A stretch of DNA of 64,000 bases from JBCCXZ01 sp965228005 (GTDB taxonomy: Bacteria; Planctomycetota; Planctomycetia; Pirellulales; Lacipirellulaceae). The number at the start of each line of letters is the position of its first letter. Positions within the stretch are counted from its first letter, which is position 1. This document shows, in pieces, positions 28,284 to 37,760 of this stretch. The notes below the pieces were generated by a model that was not told the DNA's origin, made no database searches, and saw only the letters and a program-made list of their open reading frames with translations. A program made the position numbers and the translations under genes. Location: positions 62,001-126,000 of the forward strand of contig CBDDGV010000001.1 of the NCBI GenBank assembly GCA_965228005.1. Reading direction: 5' to 3'.

Positions 28284-31200
28284 GGTGACGATGCTCCTTC
28301 TTTTTTGGCCGCGTAGACCTCGTGGCGGCGATTCCCGCCGGCTTCGAGGTAAACGAGTAGCTCGTGAATTTCCTCGTGGGTAAACGAGTCGAGTAGACCC
28401 TCGGGCATGAGCGAGACGTCTGATAGAGAACGCTCTTCAATGTCAGCGAGGGACACCTGGGTTGTGTTGTCGGGGTTAGCTGCATCGGTGCAAAGCGTAA
28501 GCGCGTGCTCGTCTTCGGCGAGCACAACTCCGCTGACTACTTTACCCGAAGCGAGCACGAGTGTGGTCATGCGGTATTCCTGGGCGACGACCGCCGAGGG
28601 TTCGAGCAACTCGGTCAGCAGGGCGTGCCGCGGGTCGGGTTGCTTGGCCATCCGCTGGAAGACCTCAGTCAGTTCGGGACCGAGTCGACCGCCCCGGTGG
28701 TTCATACGGTGGCAGGCTCCGCAGGTGGCCTCGCTGAAGAGCATCTTGCCGCGTGCGAACGCGCCTTCTTCCAGTTCGCTTGGCAAGAGCGCCTCTAGGT
28801 CGTCGACGGTCCATCGTTGGACGTGACCCCTGGGCCCGCGGAGCGTGTGCGGCTCGATCCACACATCAGCCCCGGTGGAGGGCGCCGGTTCGCGGGCGGT
28901 CCACAAGACGGTCTGGATCAACAGTCGGCGGTAGTTCTCGCTGGCCAAGTTCTTTCGTGCATCGCCGATGCCGATGAGGACGTGTCGGCCCTGGTCGGAG
29001 GGGTCGTCGCTCCAACCGGCTGGTACCTCTCGGCTTCCTAATGAGGCCAGCATGAAACTCTGTGAGGTCTTGTTCGGCTTGGGAGCTGTGACCGGGCCGT
29101 GAAAGACCTCAGGAATCCAGTCGGCGATAACGCTTTCGGGCCCTGTGTTCCCATCCAATGTAAGGCTTCCGGTCTGATCGTCATCTGGTGACGTCTCGGC
29201 CGCGAAGGCGATCTCGGTCACGCCCACTCCAAGCTCAGCAAGCATTTCGACTCGCTCTCGGTAGAGAGAGGCTAGCGGCTCGGGGGCCGATCGCCAGTCC
29301 GCGCCGCAAAAGACGACCGACCGTGCGTTCGCAATCAGAGAGTGTTCCCCTGGCCAGCCTTCTTCGGGTGATACGATCGCGACGACCCCCGGCTGGCGGT
29401 TGAGACAGTGTGCGAGCACCTCGCAAGTCTTGCGTACGTTGTCGGGTATCTGATCCGCTTCTGGTGCGACAGGAATCAACACGACCTTACGATTCTCAGT
29501 CGGGGCGTGCGCTGCGGCGTGGAACTCAATCCAGGCGACCGAGGTGGCGAACCCCTTATCTTGCGACATCGACCTGGCAGCAACTACGAGGTCGCCCAGA
29601 CCCTCGGTCGCAGGTATGGGGACCGTGAGTTCTTGGAAGCCGCCCTGCCCTGTCGCATCTCCTATTGGAACAGCGGCGATCAGAGGACCTGAAACATGAC
29701 TGCTCCGGAGTTCCAGAACACCGGAACCTCGGCTCTCGTGACGGCAGGTGATGCTGCCGATACCTGTCAAGTCGACGTCGCGAACCACCACGTAGCCGCC
29801 GTCGCCGAAAGCGGCGACGGCGCCCTCTTGTCCTTCAAATACCTCCACCGGTTGCACGCCGTGGAGTTCGTCCGAATAAGCGATCCGCTTTCTTCGCGCG
29901 TGGAGCACGCGGCTGACCTCTGTGCGGATTGGGGGCGCTTCTTCGAATCCATCATCGGTGTATCCAAAATTGAGCAGCAAGAGCCCGCCCCGGGCCCGCG
30001 GGTCCATGGGGTCCCTCGGTGCGTGAAAGGCGCCGTGCGTTCCGCTTGCCAGTTGATCGCTCCGGTCGGTTGCCAGCCCCAGGACCCACTCGATCATCAG
30101 GCGCAGTTCCTCCGGGCTGTGCTGGGGGTGCGGGGGCATGATCTTGTTGCCCCAGACGCCTGAGCCGCCTTTAAGCACCTTCTCGGCCAGCCTGCCGACC
30201 GCGGAGGAATCGTTGGCGTACTTCACGGCGACTTGCCGGTACGGCGGACCTCCCGAGGTGCTGCCCTCGGCGTGGCAGCCGAAGCACGCAGACTTACGCA
30301 TCAAAGCCAAGCCTTCTGGAACAAATGCGCTTTCACCGCCAGAGTGTCTGCGTGTGCGGTAACTGACGGTACCCGTAATCCGGTCTGCGGTGATGGTTCG
30401 TTCGTCGGTGCTGCCGTCCTCATCATCCCGCGCCTCGACGCGGTACTTCACTACTTGCCCCCAATCGAAGAAGCCTCCGTGGGAGGGTTCGAGCAGCGTC
30501 ACGTCGGGTCGGTCGTTACCGATGTGGAGGGTCTGCGACGCTGTAGAAGTGGCGCCGTTCGAATCACGGACGGTTAGCTCCACATCGAATCGACCAGCTT
30601 CTTCGAAACGCTTGGAGAATTCGGCGCTGTCTCCGCCTGTGACTGGATCACTGTTGATTGACCACGTGAAGGAGAGCTTGTCCCCGGGGTCTCGGTCTGC
30701 GGAAGCAGTCGCGTCGAAACGGACATCCAACGGCTCTTTGCCGCCTTCGGGATGCAAGCTGAAGGCGGGTGTAGGAGCGCGGTTTCCCCGCCGATAGACG
30801 ATCCGGGAGATCTGCCCGTCGCGGTTCCCGCCCCATTTGTCGCCGTACTCCATCAGGTAGAGCGTGCCGTCGGACCGGAGTGCCAGCTGCATGGGCCTGC
30901 GGAAGAGTGAGCCGGGCATGAAGTCTTCGATCTGGACCAACTTGCCGGTTTCATCCAGCTTGACGGTCTTGATCCAGTTACGCATCCAGTCGTGGATGAC
31001 CAGTTTACCGTGCATAGACTCGGGCATCTTCAGCAACGGATCGAAGTCGTCGCGGTCTCGATAGACGAGGCTCGCCATTGCCGAGCGCCCGCCGGAGCCC
31101 AGCGACGGGAAGTCTTTGGAATCGGTCGACGGGTACCAGATCAGAGCGGGACGTGCCGGCGGCAGGCGCTCTATCCCAGTGTTGTTCCTGGAAAGATTGA

Positions 31201-32206
31201 TCGGCGACCCGGCATCGAAGGGTAATCCCAGTTGGCCTGTATCGAAGTCGTAGTCACGGTACGCCTCGTTCGGACCAACAAACATCGGCCAACCGTAGTT
31301 GCCTGGCGAAGCGGCACGGTTGATCTCGTCGTACCCATTGGGGCCGATGTCGACCGCCATAGAGATGTTCGGCCCGACGTCCCCCCAGAAAACCGCCCCC
31401 ACTTGCTCATCAACGCACAGCCGGAACGGGTTACGGCAACCGATTGCAAAGATCTCGGGACGACCTCCCCTGCCGTCGGGGAAGAGGTTGCCATCGGGAA
31501 TCGAATACGAACCGTCCGCCTCCGGACGAATCCTGAGGATCTTGCCGCGTAGGTCGTTGGAGTTGGCACTCGTCCGCATGGCGTCGCGGTACTCCTCGCC
31601 GGGACGCTGGTCGACGGGCAACTCGGCAATCGGCACGGTGTTGTCGCCGGTGCCGATGTAGAGGTCTCCGCCGGCGGTCATCCACAGGCCGCCGCCCATG
31701 TGAACCGCTTCTTTTCGGTCGATCGGATACTCGAGCACCACCTCCGCGTCTTTGAGATGTAGCCGATCATCAGCCACCGAGAACCTGCCGATACGGAGGA
31801 CATCAGGATCATCAGCGGGGCAGTACATCAAGTAGACAAGCGCGGACTCCTCGAAGTCCGGAGCGATCGCCAAGCCCATCAAGCCCACCTCGACGTAGAC
31901 CGAAACCGGGACGGTTCCTAGCAATCGAACACCCGGTAGAACGGGGTCATAGAGCTTCAATGCACCGGTTCGTTCAATGAAGTAGACCCGCCCGTCGGGA
32001 AGCACCTGCATCTGCATGGGGTCGGCGGCAGAGTTGACAAGGACCTCTGTCTCAAAGCGGTCGGGATCAATTGTGTTCGCAAACAGATGACCCTTGCTGA
32101 GGATCAGCAGGGCCGCGAACAAGGCCAGAGCCGCTCTCCAGGGCCAAGCCCTTGGGCCCGCACAGGTCGCGGATTCGGCGGCGCTGTTCGCAGTGCTCGG
32201 TGACAC
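28280..32206 (-). CDS. Multidomain sugar-dehydrogenase-like / cytochrome c / CBM / ThuA-like / haem-binding protein
   Basis: 1308 residues from a GTG start with AGGGG five bases upstream; a hydrophobic signal (WRAALALFAALLILSKG) follows. Domains in order: a glucose/sorbosone-dehydrogenase-type beta-propeller (about 45-460; DGRVYFIERTGALKLYD, GNYGWPMFVGPNE); a PKD domain (about 475-560; DVRFDATASADRDPGDK); a cytochrome c with CFGCH near 640; a CBM6-like beta-sandwich near 770-900; a ThuA-like domain (about 905-1115) that has lost the histidine-containing motif kept in its paralogue; and a C-terminal Planctomycetes haem-binding domain with CGACH near 1162. It is the first gene of the minus-strand cluster. 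Likely a periplasmic or surface dehydrogenase feeding electrons to c-type haems; the substrate is unknown. Confidence 0.85.
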   Translation of the reverse strand: MSPSTANSAAESATCAGPRAWPWRAALALFAALLILSKGHLFANTIDPDRFETEVLVNSAADPMQMQVLPDGRVYFIERTGALKLYDPVLPGVRLLGTVPVSVYVEVGLMGLAIAPDFEESALVYLMYCPADDPDVLRIGRFSVADDRLHLKDAEVVLEYPIDRKEAVHMGGGLWMTAGGDLYIGTGDNTVPIAELPVDQRPGEEYRDAMRTSANSNDLRGKILRIRPEADGSYSIPDGNLFPDGRGGRPEIFAIGCRNPFRLCVDEQVGAVFWGDVGPNISMAVDIGPNGYDEINRAASPGNYGWPMFVGPNEAYRDYDFDTGQLGLPFDAGSPINLSRNNTGIERLPPARPALIWYPSTDSKDFPSLGSGGRSAMASLVYRDRDDFDPLLKMPESMHGKLVIHDWMRNWIKTVKLDETGKLVQIEDFMPGSLFRRPMQLALRSDGTLYLMEYGDKWGGNRDGQISRIVYRRGNRAPTPAFSLHPEGGKEPLDVRFDATASADRDPGDKLSFTWSINSDPVTGGDSAEFSKRFEEAGRFDVELTVRDSNGATSTASQTLHIGNDRPDVTLLEPSHGGFFDWGQVVKYRVEARDDEDGSTDERTITADRITGTVSYRTRRHSGGESAFVPEGLALMRKSACFGCHAEGSTSGGPPYRQVAVKYANDSSAVGRLAEKVLKGGSGVWGNKIMPPHPQHSPEELRLMIEWVLGLATDRSDQLASGTHGAFHAPRDPMDPRARGGLLLLNFGYTDDGFEEAPPIRTEVSRVLHARRKRIAYSDELHGVQPVEVFEGQEGAVAAFGDGGYVVVRDVDLTGIGSITCRHESRGSGVLELRSSHVSGPLIAAVPIGDATGQGGFQELTVPIPATEGLGDLVVAARSMSQDKGFATSVAWIEFHAAAHAPTENRKVVLIPVAPEADQIPDNVRKTCEVLAHCLNRQPGVVAIVSPEEGWPGEHSLIANARSVVFCGADWRSAPEPLASLYRERVEMLAELGVGVTEIAFAAETSPDDDQTGSLTLDGNTGPESVIADWIPEVFHGPVTAPKPNKTSQSFMLASLGSREVPAGWSDDPSDQGRHVLIGIGDARKNLASENYRRLLIQTVLWTAREPAPSTGADVWIEPHTLRGPRGHVQRWTVDDLEALLPSELEEGAFARGKMLFSEATCGACHRMNHRGGRLGPELTEVFQRMAKQPDPRHALLTELLEPSAVVAQEYRMTTLVLASGKVVSGVVLAEDEHALTLCTDAANPDNTTQVSLADIEERSLSDVSLMPEGLLDSFTHEEIHELLVYLEAGGNRRHEVYAAKKEGASSP

Positions 32207-32640
32207 AAAAGCCCCTGGGGCTCAGTTTCCAGTGAGAGGCCCCAAACTACCCGCTCTGCAAGGCGATCGACGAAAAGGGATACCCCGGCCTATACGTCTA
32301 ATCGTAGTGGAGACCGTCGACCTAACGCACAATTCTGGCGAGCGGCCCGCTTCGTCTGAGTGGACAACCGACGCTTCTGTGTTCTGCGCATAGCCGGTCC
32401 AATAGAATCCCATGAGATATCTGATCCTGGAAGGCTTTCTAGGGCGCCCGCCGCACGCAAACCCTTGGCGTGCACAAGACTAAAGCCAAATACCCCGATT
32501 TTCAGTTTTCCTCAGGATTTCTTTCGTTAGATCATCAACGGCGGGCACGAACTTAGGTTAGGCACGAGTGGCTGTAGGGCTGTCTCTTGTGCTGAGACCG
32601 CAAGGGGCTCGGATCGCGGCAAACCTTGAGACTGGACTGG
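32207..32640. promoter_or_regulatory. Divergent intergenic region between the two main transcription units
   Basis: 434 bases without a gene between the GTG of the 30-kb minus-strand cluster and the plus-strand ECF sigma gene. It must hold the promoters of both. I see no convincing -35/-10 pair on either strand; TAGAAT near 32403 is an isolated candidate -10 on the plus strand. The only clear structure is an inverted repeat at 32453-32473. Confidence 0.5.
32453..32473. repeat. Inverted repeat in the divergent region
   Basis: GCACGC and GCGTGC, perfect six-base arms separated by nine bases. It sits between the two divergent units, so it could be an operator or simply a small hairpin. Confidence 0.35.
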
Positions 32641-33165
32641 ATGGCGGACCCCAATCCAAACCAACAGGATGTTTTCGCCAAGCAGTTCATTGAGAACCAG
32701 CGGCAGTTGTACGCCTATATCGCGACCCTGATGCCCCACCGTGACGACGCCGAGGAAGTCTTGCAGCGAACCTCACTGATCCTCTGGCAGAAATGGGAGC
32801 AGTTCGACCCGGACCGGCCGTTCCTGCCCTGGGCCCGAGGCATCGCCCTCAACGAAATCCGCAACTTCCTTCGCCGCAGCGAGCGTAAGAACGTCCATCT
32901 TTCGGAGAACATCATCGAGCTGCTCGCCGAGGAGTTGAAGGACGATCAGCCCCGCGAGCGGATCGAAGCCCTCTCGGCCTGTCTCGAGCAACTGGAAGAA
33001 GATCAACGGAATCTGCTCGAGCAGTGCTACTTAGGGTCCACCGGAATCAAAGCCGTCGCCGCCTCGATGAGCAGTTCGGCGGCGTCCGTGTACATGAAGC
33101 TGCACCGGATGCGCAAGTTCTTGGTGCAGTGTATCAACCGACGTGTCGCGAGAGACTTGGCTTGA
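32641..33165 (+). CDS. ECF RNA polymerase sigma factor, planctomycete/Verrucomicrobium type
   Basis: 174 residues from ATG at 32641; a TTG five codons earlier is also in frame. Region 2 is seen in YAYIATLMPHRDDAEEVLQR and FLPWARGIALNEIRNFLRR. Region 4 appears as LEQLEEDQRNLLEQCYLG with the helix-turn-helix IKAVAASMSSSAASVYMKLH. This matches the small ECF subfamily typical of Rhodopirellula and Verrucomicrobium (TIGR02989-like). Its stop overlaps the next ATG (TGATG), coupling it to a FecR-domain protein, the usual partner that would act as its membrane anti-sigma or sensor. It probably controls genes for secreted proteins such as those directly downstream. Confidence 0.92.
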   Translation: MADPNPNQQDVFAKQFIENQRQLYAYIATLMPHRDDAEEVLQRTSLILWQKWEQFDPDRPFLPWARGIALNEIRNFLRRSERKNVHLSENIIELLAEELKDDQPRERIEALSACLEQLEEDQRNLLEQCYLGSTGIKAVAASMSSSAASVYMKLHRMRKFLVQCINRRVARDLA

Positions 33166-35063
33166 TGCCCGAGAAGGAAAAGAAACCGTTGCCGGAAGAG
33201 ATCGTCGACCTCGCTGCGCGCGTCTGCGATGAGACGATTTCCGCCGAAGACCTAGAGCGGCTGGAGCGGTTGCTGCAGGAACACGCCGAGGTGCGTACCG
33301 CCTACCTCGACTACGTGCGTGTGCACGCCGGCCTGAACTGGCGCTACCGCACGGGTATGTCGCCGAAGCCCGCTTTGCCGGGAGGCGCCTCGGCCGAACC
33401 CGATCCGGAAGGACCGCAGCCTGAACCGGCCAGCACGTTTCGGGCCCGAGAAACGTGGCAGGCGTCTTTGGTCAGTCGCTTTGCAATCGTGGCTGGCATC
33501 TGTGCATCGCTGGCTTGTGCCGCTTTCTTGTTGATGCCGGAGCCGGCGGATGAGAGGGCTGCAGAAGTCGCTAGCGCCTCGCCTGCTGCGGAGCCGCTGT
33601 TTGTGGCCACGCTGCGTAACTCCACACACGTTGTCTGGTCGAACGATTCGCGGGCTGTCAACGTCGGCAGCCGCATCGAACGCGGGCTGGTCCGGATCGA
33701 CGCAGGTGAGGCTGAGGTCGTCTTTGACTCGGGCGCCCGGCTGATGATCGCCGGCCCCGCAGAACTGGAGCTCAAGTCCGCCCTGGCCGCGTGCCTCAAC
33801 AGGGGCACCGCCGCCGCACACATGCCGCTCACAGCCGTTGGGTTCGAGCTGCGGACTCCCACCTCCACACTAGTGGACCAGGGCACCGAGTTTGGCGTGG
33901 TCGTCGAGGAGACCGGAGCCACCGAGGTGCACGTCTTCCGCGGGCAGGTCGACCTCGTGCTGGAAGACGTTGAATCCTCTGGATCTGAGCCGGTCGTCGA
34001 GATGGTCGACCGTCAGGCCCGCCGTATTGAAGAAAAGGGCAAGGCGGGCCAGCAGGTCGAGTTTTCCAAGTCGCGATTTGGCAGCTTGGCGACGAAGGTC
34101 TCCGCGCCACTGCAGTGGAAGGTCTCCGACGGCGGAAACGACCACTACTACCAGCTAGTGATCGCGGACAAGCCGATCACATGGCACGAGGCGGCCCGCA
34201 ACGCCATGAACAGCCACTACCGTGGGTTGCCGGGGCACCTCATCACGCTCACTTCCGCTGAGGAAAACGCCTTCGTAAAACAGAGCTTGGTCGAGCAGGT
34301 TCCCACGCGGGGTCTTTGGATCGGTCTGACCGACGTGGTCCGCGAGGGTTTCTTTACCTGGGTCACCGGGGAACCGTTCGAGTTCACCGATTGGGCCTCG
34401 TGGCCCGTGCAGCAGCCGGATAACTTCCAGGAGACCTCCTGGCATGGCGGCGAAGACTACGGCATCTTCACGAACTTCCCCGAGAGCCAGCCCTGGGCCT
34501 GGAACGACCTGAGCGTCGACAGCATCCACGAGAACATCTCGGCTTACCTTGTGGAGTATGAGCCCCCAGTCGAGGCGCTGAAGCACCGCTCGCTCCCGAC
34601 GGAGCCCGTGCAATGGCGGCTCGATCAGGGCGGTAATGGCCACTACTACCGATTAATCATCGCGTTGCAGCCGACGGATTGGGAAACCATCCGTGCCCGT
34701 GCCGCGGAAACCGAGGTCCTGGGCGTGCCTGGTCGACTCCTCGCAATGGAGACAGAATCGGAGCGGCGGTTTATCGTGGATCAAGTGTTGCGTGTTTGCG
34801 GCGTGCCCGAGGTAATGGTTGGGCTCGAGGGCAACCTGCAAGAGAACCAACTGCGTTGGATCAACGGCCAGCCTATTGAAAACCTCGAAGTCGGCCGGCC
34901 CCGGCTCCCCACGGAGCAGGTCTACGGCCTGTTCCGCTGGGACGCCTCGAAAGGCTGGCCCGACGGCTGGATTGTGCAAACACTAGACAAGAACGTCGTG
35001 CCGGCCGAATGGTTCGGCTACCTCGTCGAGTACCCCGTTGGGACGGCCCCGGACGCCTTGTGA
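33165..35063 (+). CDS. FecR-domain membrane protein with two C-type-lectin-like domains
   Basis: 632 residues starting at MPEKEKKPLPEEIV, coupled to the sigma gene by a one-base overlap. The cytoplasmic N-terminus (about 1-55) has the helical pattern of anti-sigma FecR proteins. One membrane segment (FAIVAGICASLACAAFLLM) lies near residue 105-125. An external FecR domain follows at about 145-310 (VNVGSRIERGLVRIDAGEAE, LVDQGTEFGVVV). Most planctomycete versions end in a LamG domain. This one ends in two C-type-lectin-like domains (about 310-470, with HYYQLVIADKPITWHEAA and GLWIGLTDV; and about 480-630, with HYYRLIIALQPTDW). The lectin domains could sense a glycan outside the cell and release or activate the sigma factor; that is inference. 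Confidence 0.85.
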   Translation: MPEKEKKPLPEEIVDLAARVCDETISAEDLERLERLLQEHAEVRTAYLDYVRVHAGLNWRYRTGMSPKPALPGGASAEPDPEGPQPEPASTFRARETWQASLVSRFAIVAGICASLACAAFLLMPEPADERAAEVASASPAAEPLFVATLRNSTHVVWSNDSRAVNVGSRIERGLVRIDAGEAEVVFDSGARLMIAGPAELELKSALAACLNRGTAAAHMPLTAVGFELRTPTSTLVDQGTEFGVVVEETGATEVHVFRGQVDLVLEDVESSGSEPVVEMVDRQARRIEEKGKAGQQVEFSKSRFGSLATKVSAPLQWKVSDGGNDHYYQLVIADKPITWHEAARNAMNSHYRGLPGHLITLTSAEENAFVKQSLVEQVPTRGLWIGLTDVVREGFFTWVTGEPFEFTDWASWPVQQPDNFQETSWHGGEDYGIFTNFPESQPWAWNDLSVDSIHENISAYLVEYEPPVEALKHRSLPTEPVQWRLDQGGNGHYYRLIIALQPTDWETIRARAAETEVLGVPGRLLAMETESERRFIVDQVLRVCGVPEVMVGLEGNLQENQLRWINGQPIENLEVGRPRLPTEQVYGLFRWDASKGWPDGWIVQTLDKNVVPAEWFGYLVEYPVGTAPDAL

Positions 35064-35196
35064 TCCCGGCCGTACCCGCACCCTTTTCGCGTTTACTTTT
35101 CGACCCAGGCAACAACTGGAGCTTTCGTAGGGACAGCGATCCGAGGATCGATGACTGCAATTTGTTGCACCAAGCACCTGTGTTTCTTCTTTTCCT

Positions 35197-35205
35197 GGAG
35201 GTGAT
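35197..35205 (+). promoter_or_regulatory. Near-perfect Shine-Dalgarno site
   Basis: GGAGGTGAT, a nine-base match to the complement of the 16S rRNA 3' end, five bases before the ATG at 35211. Most genes in this window have weak or no such site, so this gene is probably highly translated. Confidence 0.75.
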
Positions 35206-35210
35206 GACTA

Positions 35211-36113
35211 ATGATTCTGCCCCGTTTCCTTCGTGCCGTTTCGGCTGGCGTTGCGCTGGCGGCGGTCTCCCTGTTGAACTGCTCTGAATCCAGAGCGCAG
35301 TTCACGCCTTTCTGGTTCGACGGTTTTGATGTGAGTGCGTTCACGAACGACATCAATTTTGAGATCGGCAACCCCAGGCAGGGTGGCGTACTCGTTCCAA
35401 CTACCTATTCCACCACCGAAGCGATCGACTACCACACGCAGATGTTTGGGGGCGTTGCCCCGCTGCAGCTGGCTGCTGACGCCTTCGGTAACAGCCCGAC
35501 GGTCACGATGGTCTCGCCGAACCTGGATCTCTCAGGAACCGCCGGCGGTCAGGTGATCGGACGTAAGATATCGGTGTTTATGGACGCTTTCACGAACAAC
35601 ATCGGCGGAACCTACTTCACGACCTCCGCGATCACGGTTGGATCGAGTTCCGTCCTGGCCGACGCAGACACCAAAGCAGACGGGTTCAGTGTTGTGTTCG
35701 TCGAGGATACCTTCGGCGGATTCGGCAACTTCATCCAGTTCTGGGACGGCAATTCGATCGTTGGCAATCTCATCCCGAACCCGGCTGGGGTCGGCGGGGG
35801 CAATGTCGAGATCTTCGCCGACGACCCTGTAGACGGTAACCCGTTCGATGGCATCGGCGACACCCGAATCGACGTGCTCGTCAATGGCGTGAATGTCGGT
35901 GGTTACACGAAGCTCGGCGGCTACTCCAGCAATTTCATCACGTTGCAGGGTGACTGGGAGTCGTTCACGGGCCTCAACCCCGGCCCTGGTCTGGTCAACG
36001 GCTTGGCGACCCACGTGTTTGACAACCTGACAGTCTTCACAATCCCAGAGCCTGCTTCGGTAGCGCTCGTCGGGCTGGGCCTATGCGGTTTGGCCGTGAG
36101 GCGGAAGCGTTAG
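35211..36113 (+). CDS. PEP-CTERM secreted protein
   Basis: 300 residues with a signal peptide (FLRAVSAGVALAAVSLLNC) and a classical C-terminal PEP-CTERM sorting tail: IPEPASVAL, a hydrophobic segment and RRKR. The body is a beta-rich domain that I do not recognise, rich in Gly, Asn and Asp. PEP-CTERM proteins are exported, cut by an exosortase and associated with the envelope or extracellular matrix. It has an unusually strong ribosome-binding site and lies 147 bases after the FecR gene, so it may be a main target of the upstream sigma factor. Confidence 0.85.
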   Translation: MILPRFLRAVSAGVALAAVSLLNCSESRAQFTPFWFDGFDVSAFTNDINFEIGNPRQGGVLVPTTYSTTEAIDYHTQMFGGVAPLQLAADAFGNSPTVTMVSPNLDLSGTAGGQVIGRKISVFMDAFTNNIGGTYFTTSAITVGSSSVLADADTKADGFSVVFVEDTFGGFGNFIQFWDGNSIVGNLIPNPAGVGGGNVEIFADDPVDGNPFDGIGDTRIDVLVNGVNVGGYTKLGGYSSNFITLQGDWESFTGLNPGPGLVNGLATHVFDNLTVFTIPEPASVALVGLGLCGLAVRRKR

Positions 36114-36297
36114 AACCCAGAAACTAGTTGCAGACGAGAGACCGAGCCCGGCCCGGTGTTGGGGCAGCACCGAGCCGGCTCGGCAATTCAAGAAAACCTG
36201 AGAAGAAGAACGAAGCGACCAGGCAACCGAGAAGAAATAAATCACCGCGACTCAGAGTCACCACACCGAAACCTCATCTACTCTCCGGAGAGCTATC

Positions 36298-37692
36298 ATG
36301 AAACGCTTGAGTCAACTGCTGACGGCTTCGACCGCCCTGCTGCTCATATGCGCCCCGCACGCAGAAGCCGCCGTTGGCGTTCCCGAGAACATCGTGCTCT
36401 ATCGCGACTTCGACCCCAACCTGGGCTTCCCGCAGATCTTTGCCCAGAAACGGTTCAGCGCAGCGAACTTCGAGACCTCGGGCGACCCGGGCGTCGATTT
36501 CCTCCAGTCCACGGGCGCGGGAGCTATCGGTGACCTACTCAACATCGGAGACGTAAACGGCGACAGCCAGGACGACCTGATGGTCGTGCAAGACGTAACT
36601 GGGTTCGGGTTTCATTGGTTGACCATAGCCGGGTTCGGAATACCGGGCGATCCCCCTGTGTTAACTGGTCCTGCGGCGAATAACGCCAGCCGCGCCAGCG
36701 GCGACACATCGACGAACCCCATCGTCGACAGCACCGTGATCACACGCCGCGACTTCGACGGCGACGGGCTGGCTGACACGGCGTTTATCCTCGACGGTAA
36801 CCCGAACTTTGGCAGCGACGTTCTCCAGTGGTCGTTCATTGGTTCGTTTGACGGCGTGCAGTCTCTGCCGCTCAACCCGGGCGGGATTTTCTACCAAGGC
36901 GCCAACAGCGGGAACCAGGGGCAACCGATTTTTGGGAATCCGATCGGCTCCGGTTCGATCCCGCTAGTCGGCGATTTCAATGGCGACGGCATCGCTGACC
37001 GCGCCATCAGCAACGACGCCGGCCTGCTTAGCGGCAACGCGATCAACGGTCGCCAGGTGCAGATCGACCTCAGCCCGGGTCTGGGATTCATTGGTGATTA
37101 CGGCGACGGCATCCCCGATAACGGCAGCACGGTCTTCGGCGTGGCGGATGAGACCACTGGGCTGTTTGAGGACACCGACCAGATTCTCGCGGCTGATATC
37201 AACGGCGACGGCCTCGACGACCTCGTCGCGGTTGCCCCGGCTGACCTCGACGACGGCATGGGTGGAGTAATCGAGGTCTGGGAGCTGCAGGGGTATATCA
37301 ACAACGGCACGTTCGACGGCGCGACCCCGGCGTTCGACTACGACCCCAATTACGACACCTTCACCGGGCTCCGTAACCTGGGCGACACGATCCACTTCGG
37401 CGCCTTCGGGTTTATCGAGCTGATCGACGCCGACTTCGACGACGACGGCGACACCGACGTAGCCGATCTGCTCACCCTGCAGGCCGGGTTTGGCGTCGGC
37501 TCGACCAACGCCGAGGGCGACACCAACGGCGACGGGGTTGTCGACGCCACGGACCAGGCGAACACACTTGCGGCCTTCGGCGACGGCGAGTTGCCGGTCG
37601 GAGCCGCGGTCGGCGGTGTGCCCGAGCCGAGTTCTGTCCTCCTCACCGCACTGGCCGGCCTGCTGATGGCCGGCCGGCGGCGGGGTCGTTAA
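36298..37692 (+). CDS. PEP-CTERM protein with FG-GAP/VCBS-like and dockerin-like calcium motifs
   Basis: 464 residues; signal peptide (QLLTASTALLLICAPHAEA), with GGAGAG just before the ATG. Repeated D-x-D-x-D-G segments (NIGDVNGDSQDDLMVV, LVGDFNGDGIADRAI, LAADINGDGLDDLVAV) mark FG-GAP/VCBS-like repeats that bind calcium and build beta-propellers. A dockerin-like pair follows (DFDDDGDTDVADLLTLQAGF and DTNGDGVVDATDQA). The tail VPEPSSVLLTALAGLLMAGR with terminal arginines is a PEP-CTERM signal. It lies 184 bases downstream of another PEP-CTERM gene. A surface-displayed structural or binding protein; the ligand is unknown. Confidence 0.83.
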   Translation: MKRLSQLLTASTALLLICAPHAEAAVGVPENIVLYRDFDPNLGFPQIFAQKRFSAANFETSGDPGVDFLQSTGAGAIGDLLNIGDVNGDSQDDLMVVQDVTGFGFHWLTIAGFGIPGDPPVLTGPAANNASRASGDTSTNPIVDSTVITRRDFDGDGLADTAFILDGNPNFGSDVLQWSFIGSFDGVQSLPLNPGGIFYQGANSGNQGQPIFGNPIGSGSIPLVGDFNGDGIADRAISNDAGLLSGNAINGRQVQIDLSPGLGFIGDYGDGIPDNGSTVFGVADETTGLFEDTDQILAADINGDGLDDLVAVAPADLDDGMGGVIEVWELQGYINNGTFDGATPAFDYDPNYDTFTGLRNLGDTIHFGAFGFIELIDADFDDDGDTDVADLLTLQAGFGVGSTNAEGDTNGDGVVDATDQANTLAAFGDGELPVGAAVGGVPEPSSVLLTALAGLLMAGRRRGR

Positions 37693-37760
37693 ACCTACGC
37701 CGCGTCCCCTGGCCGCCTGGCCGTACTACGAGATCGCGTTGTAAAAAGGATGTCTACTCC

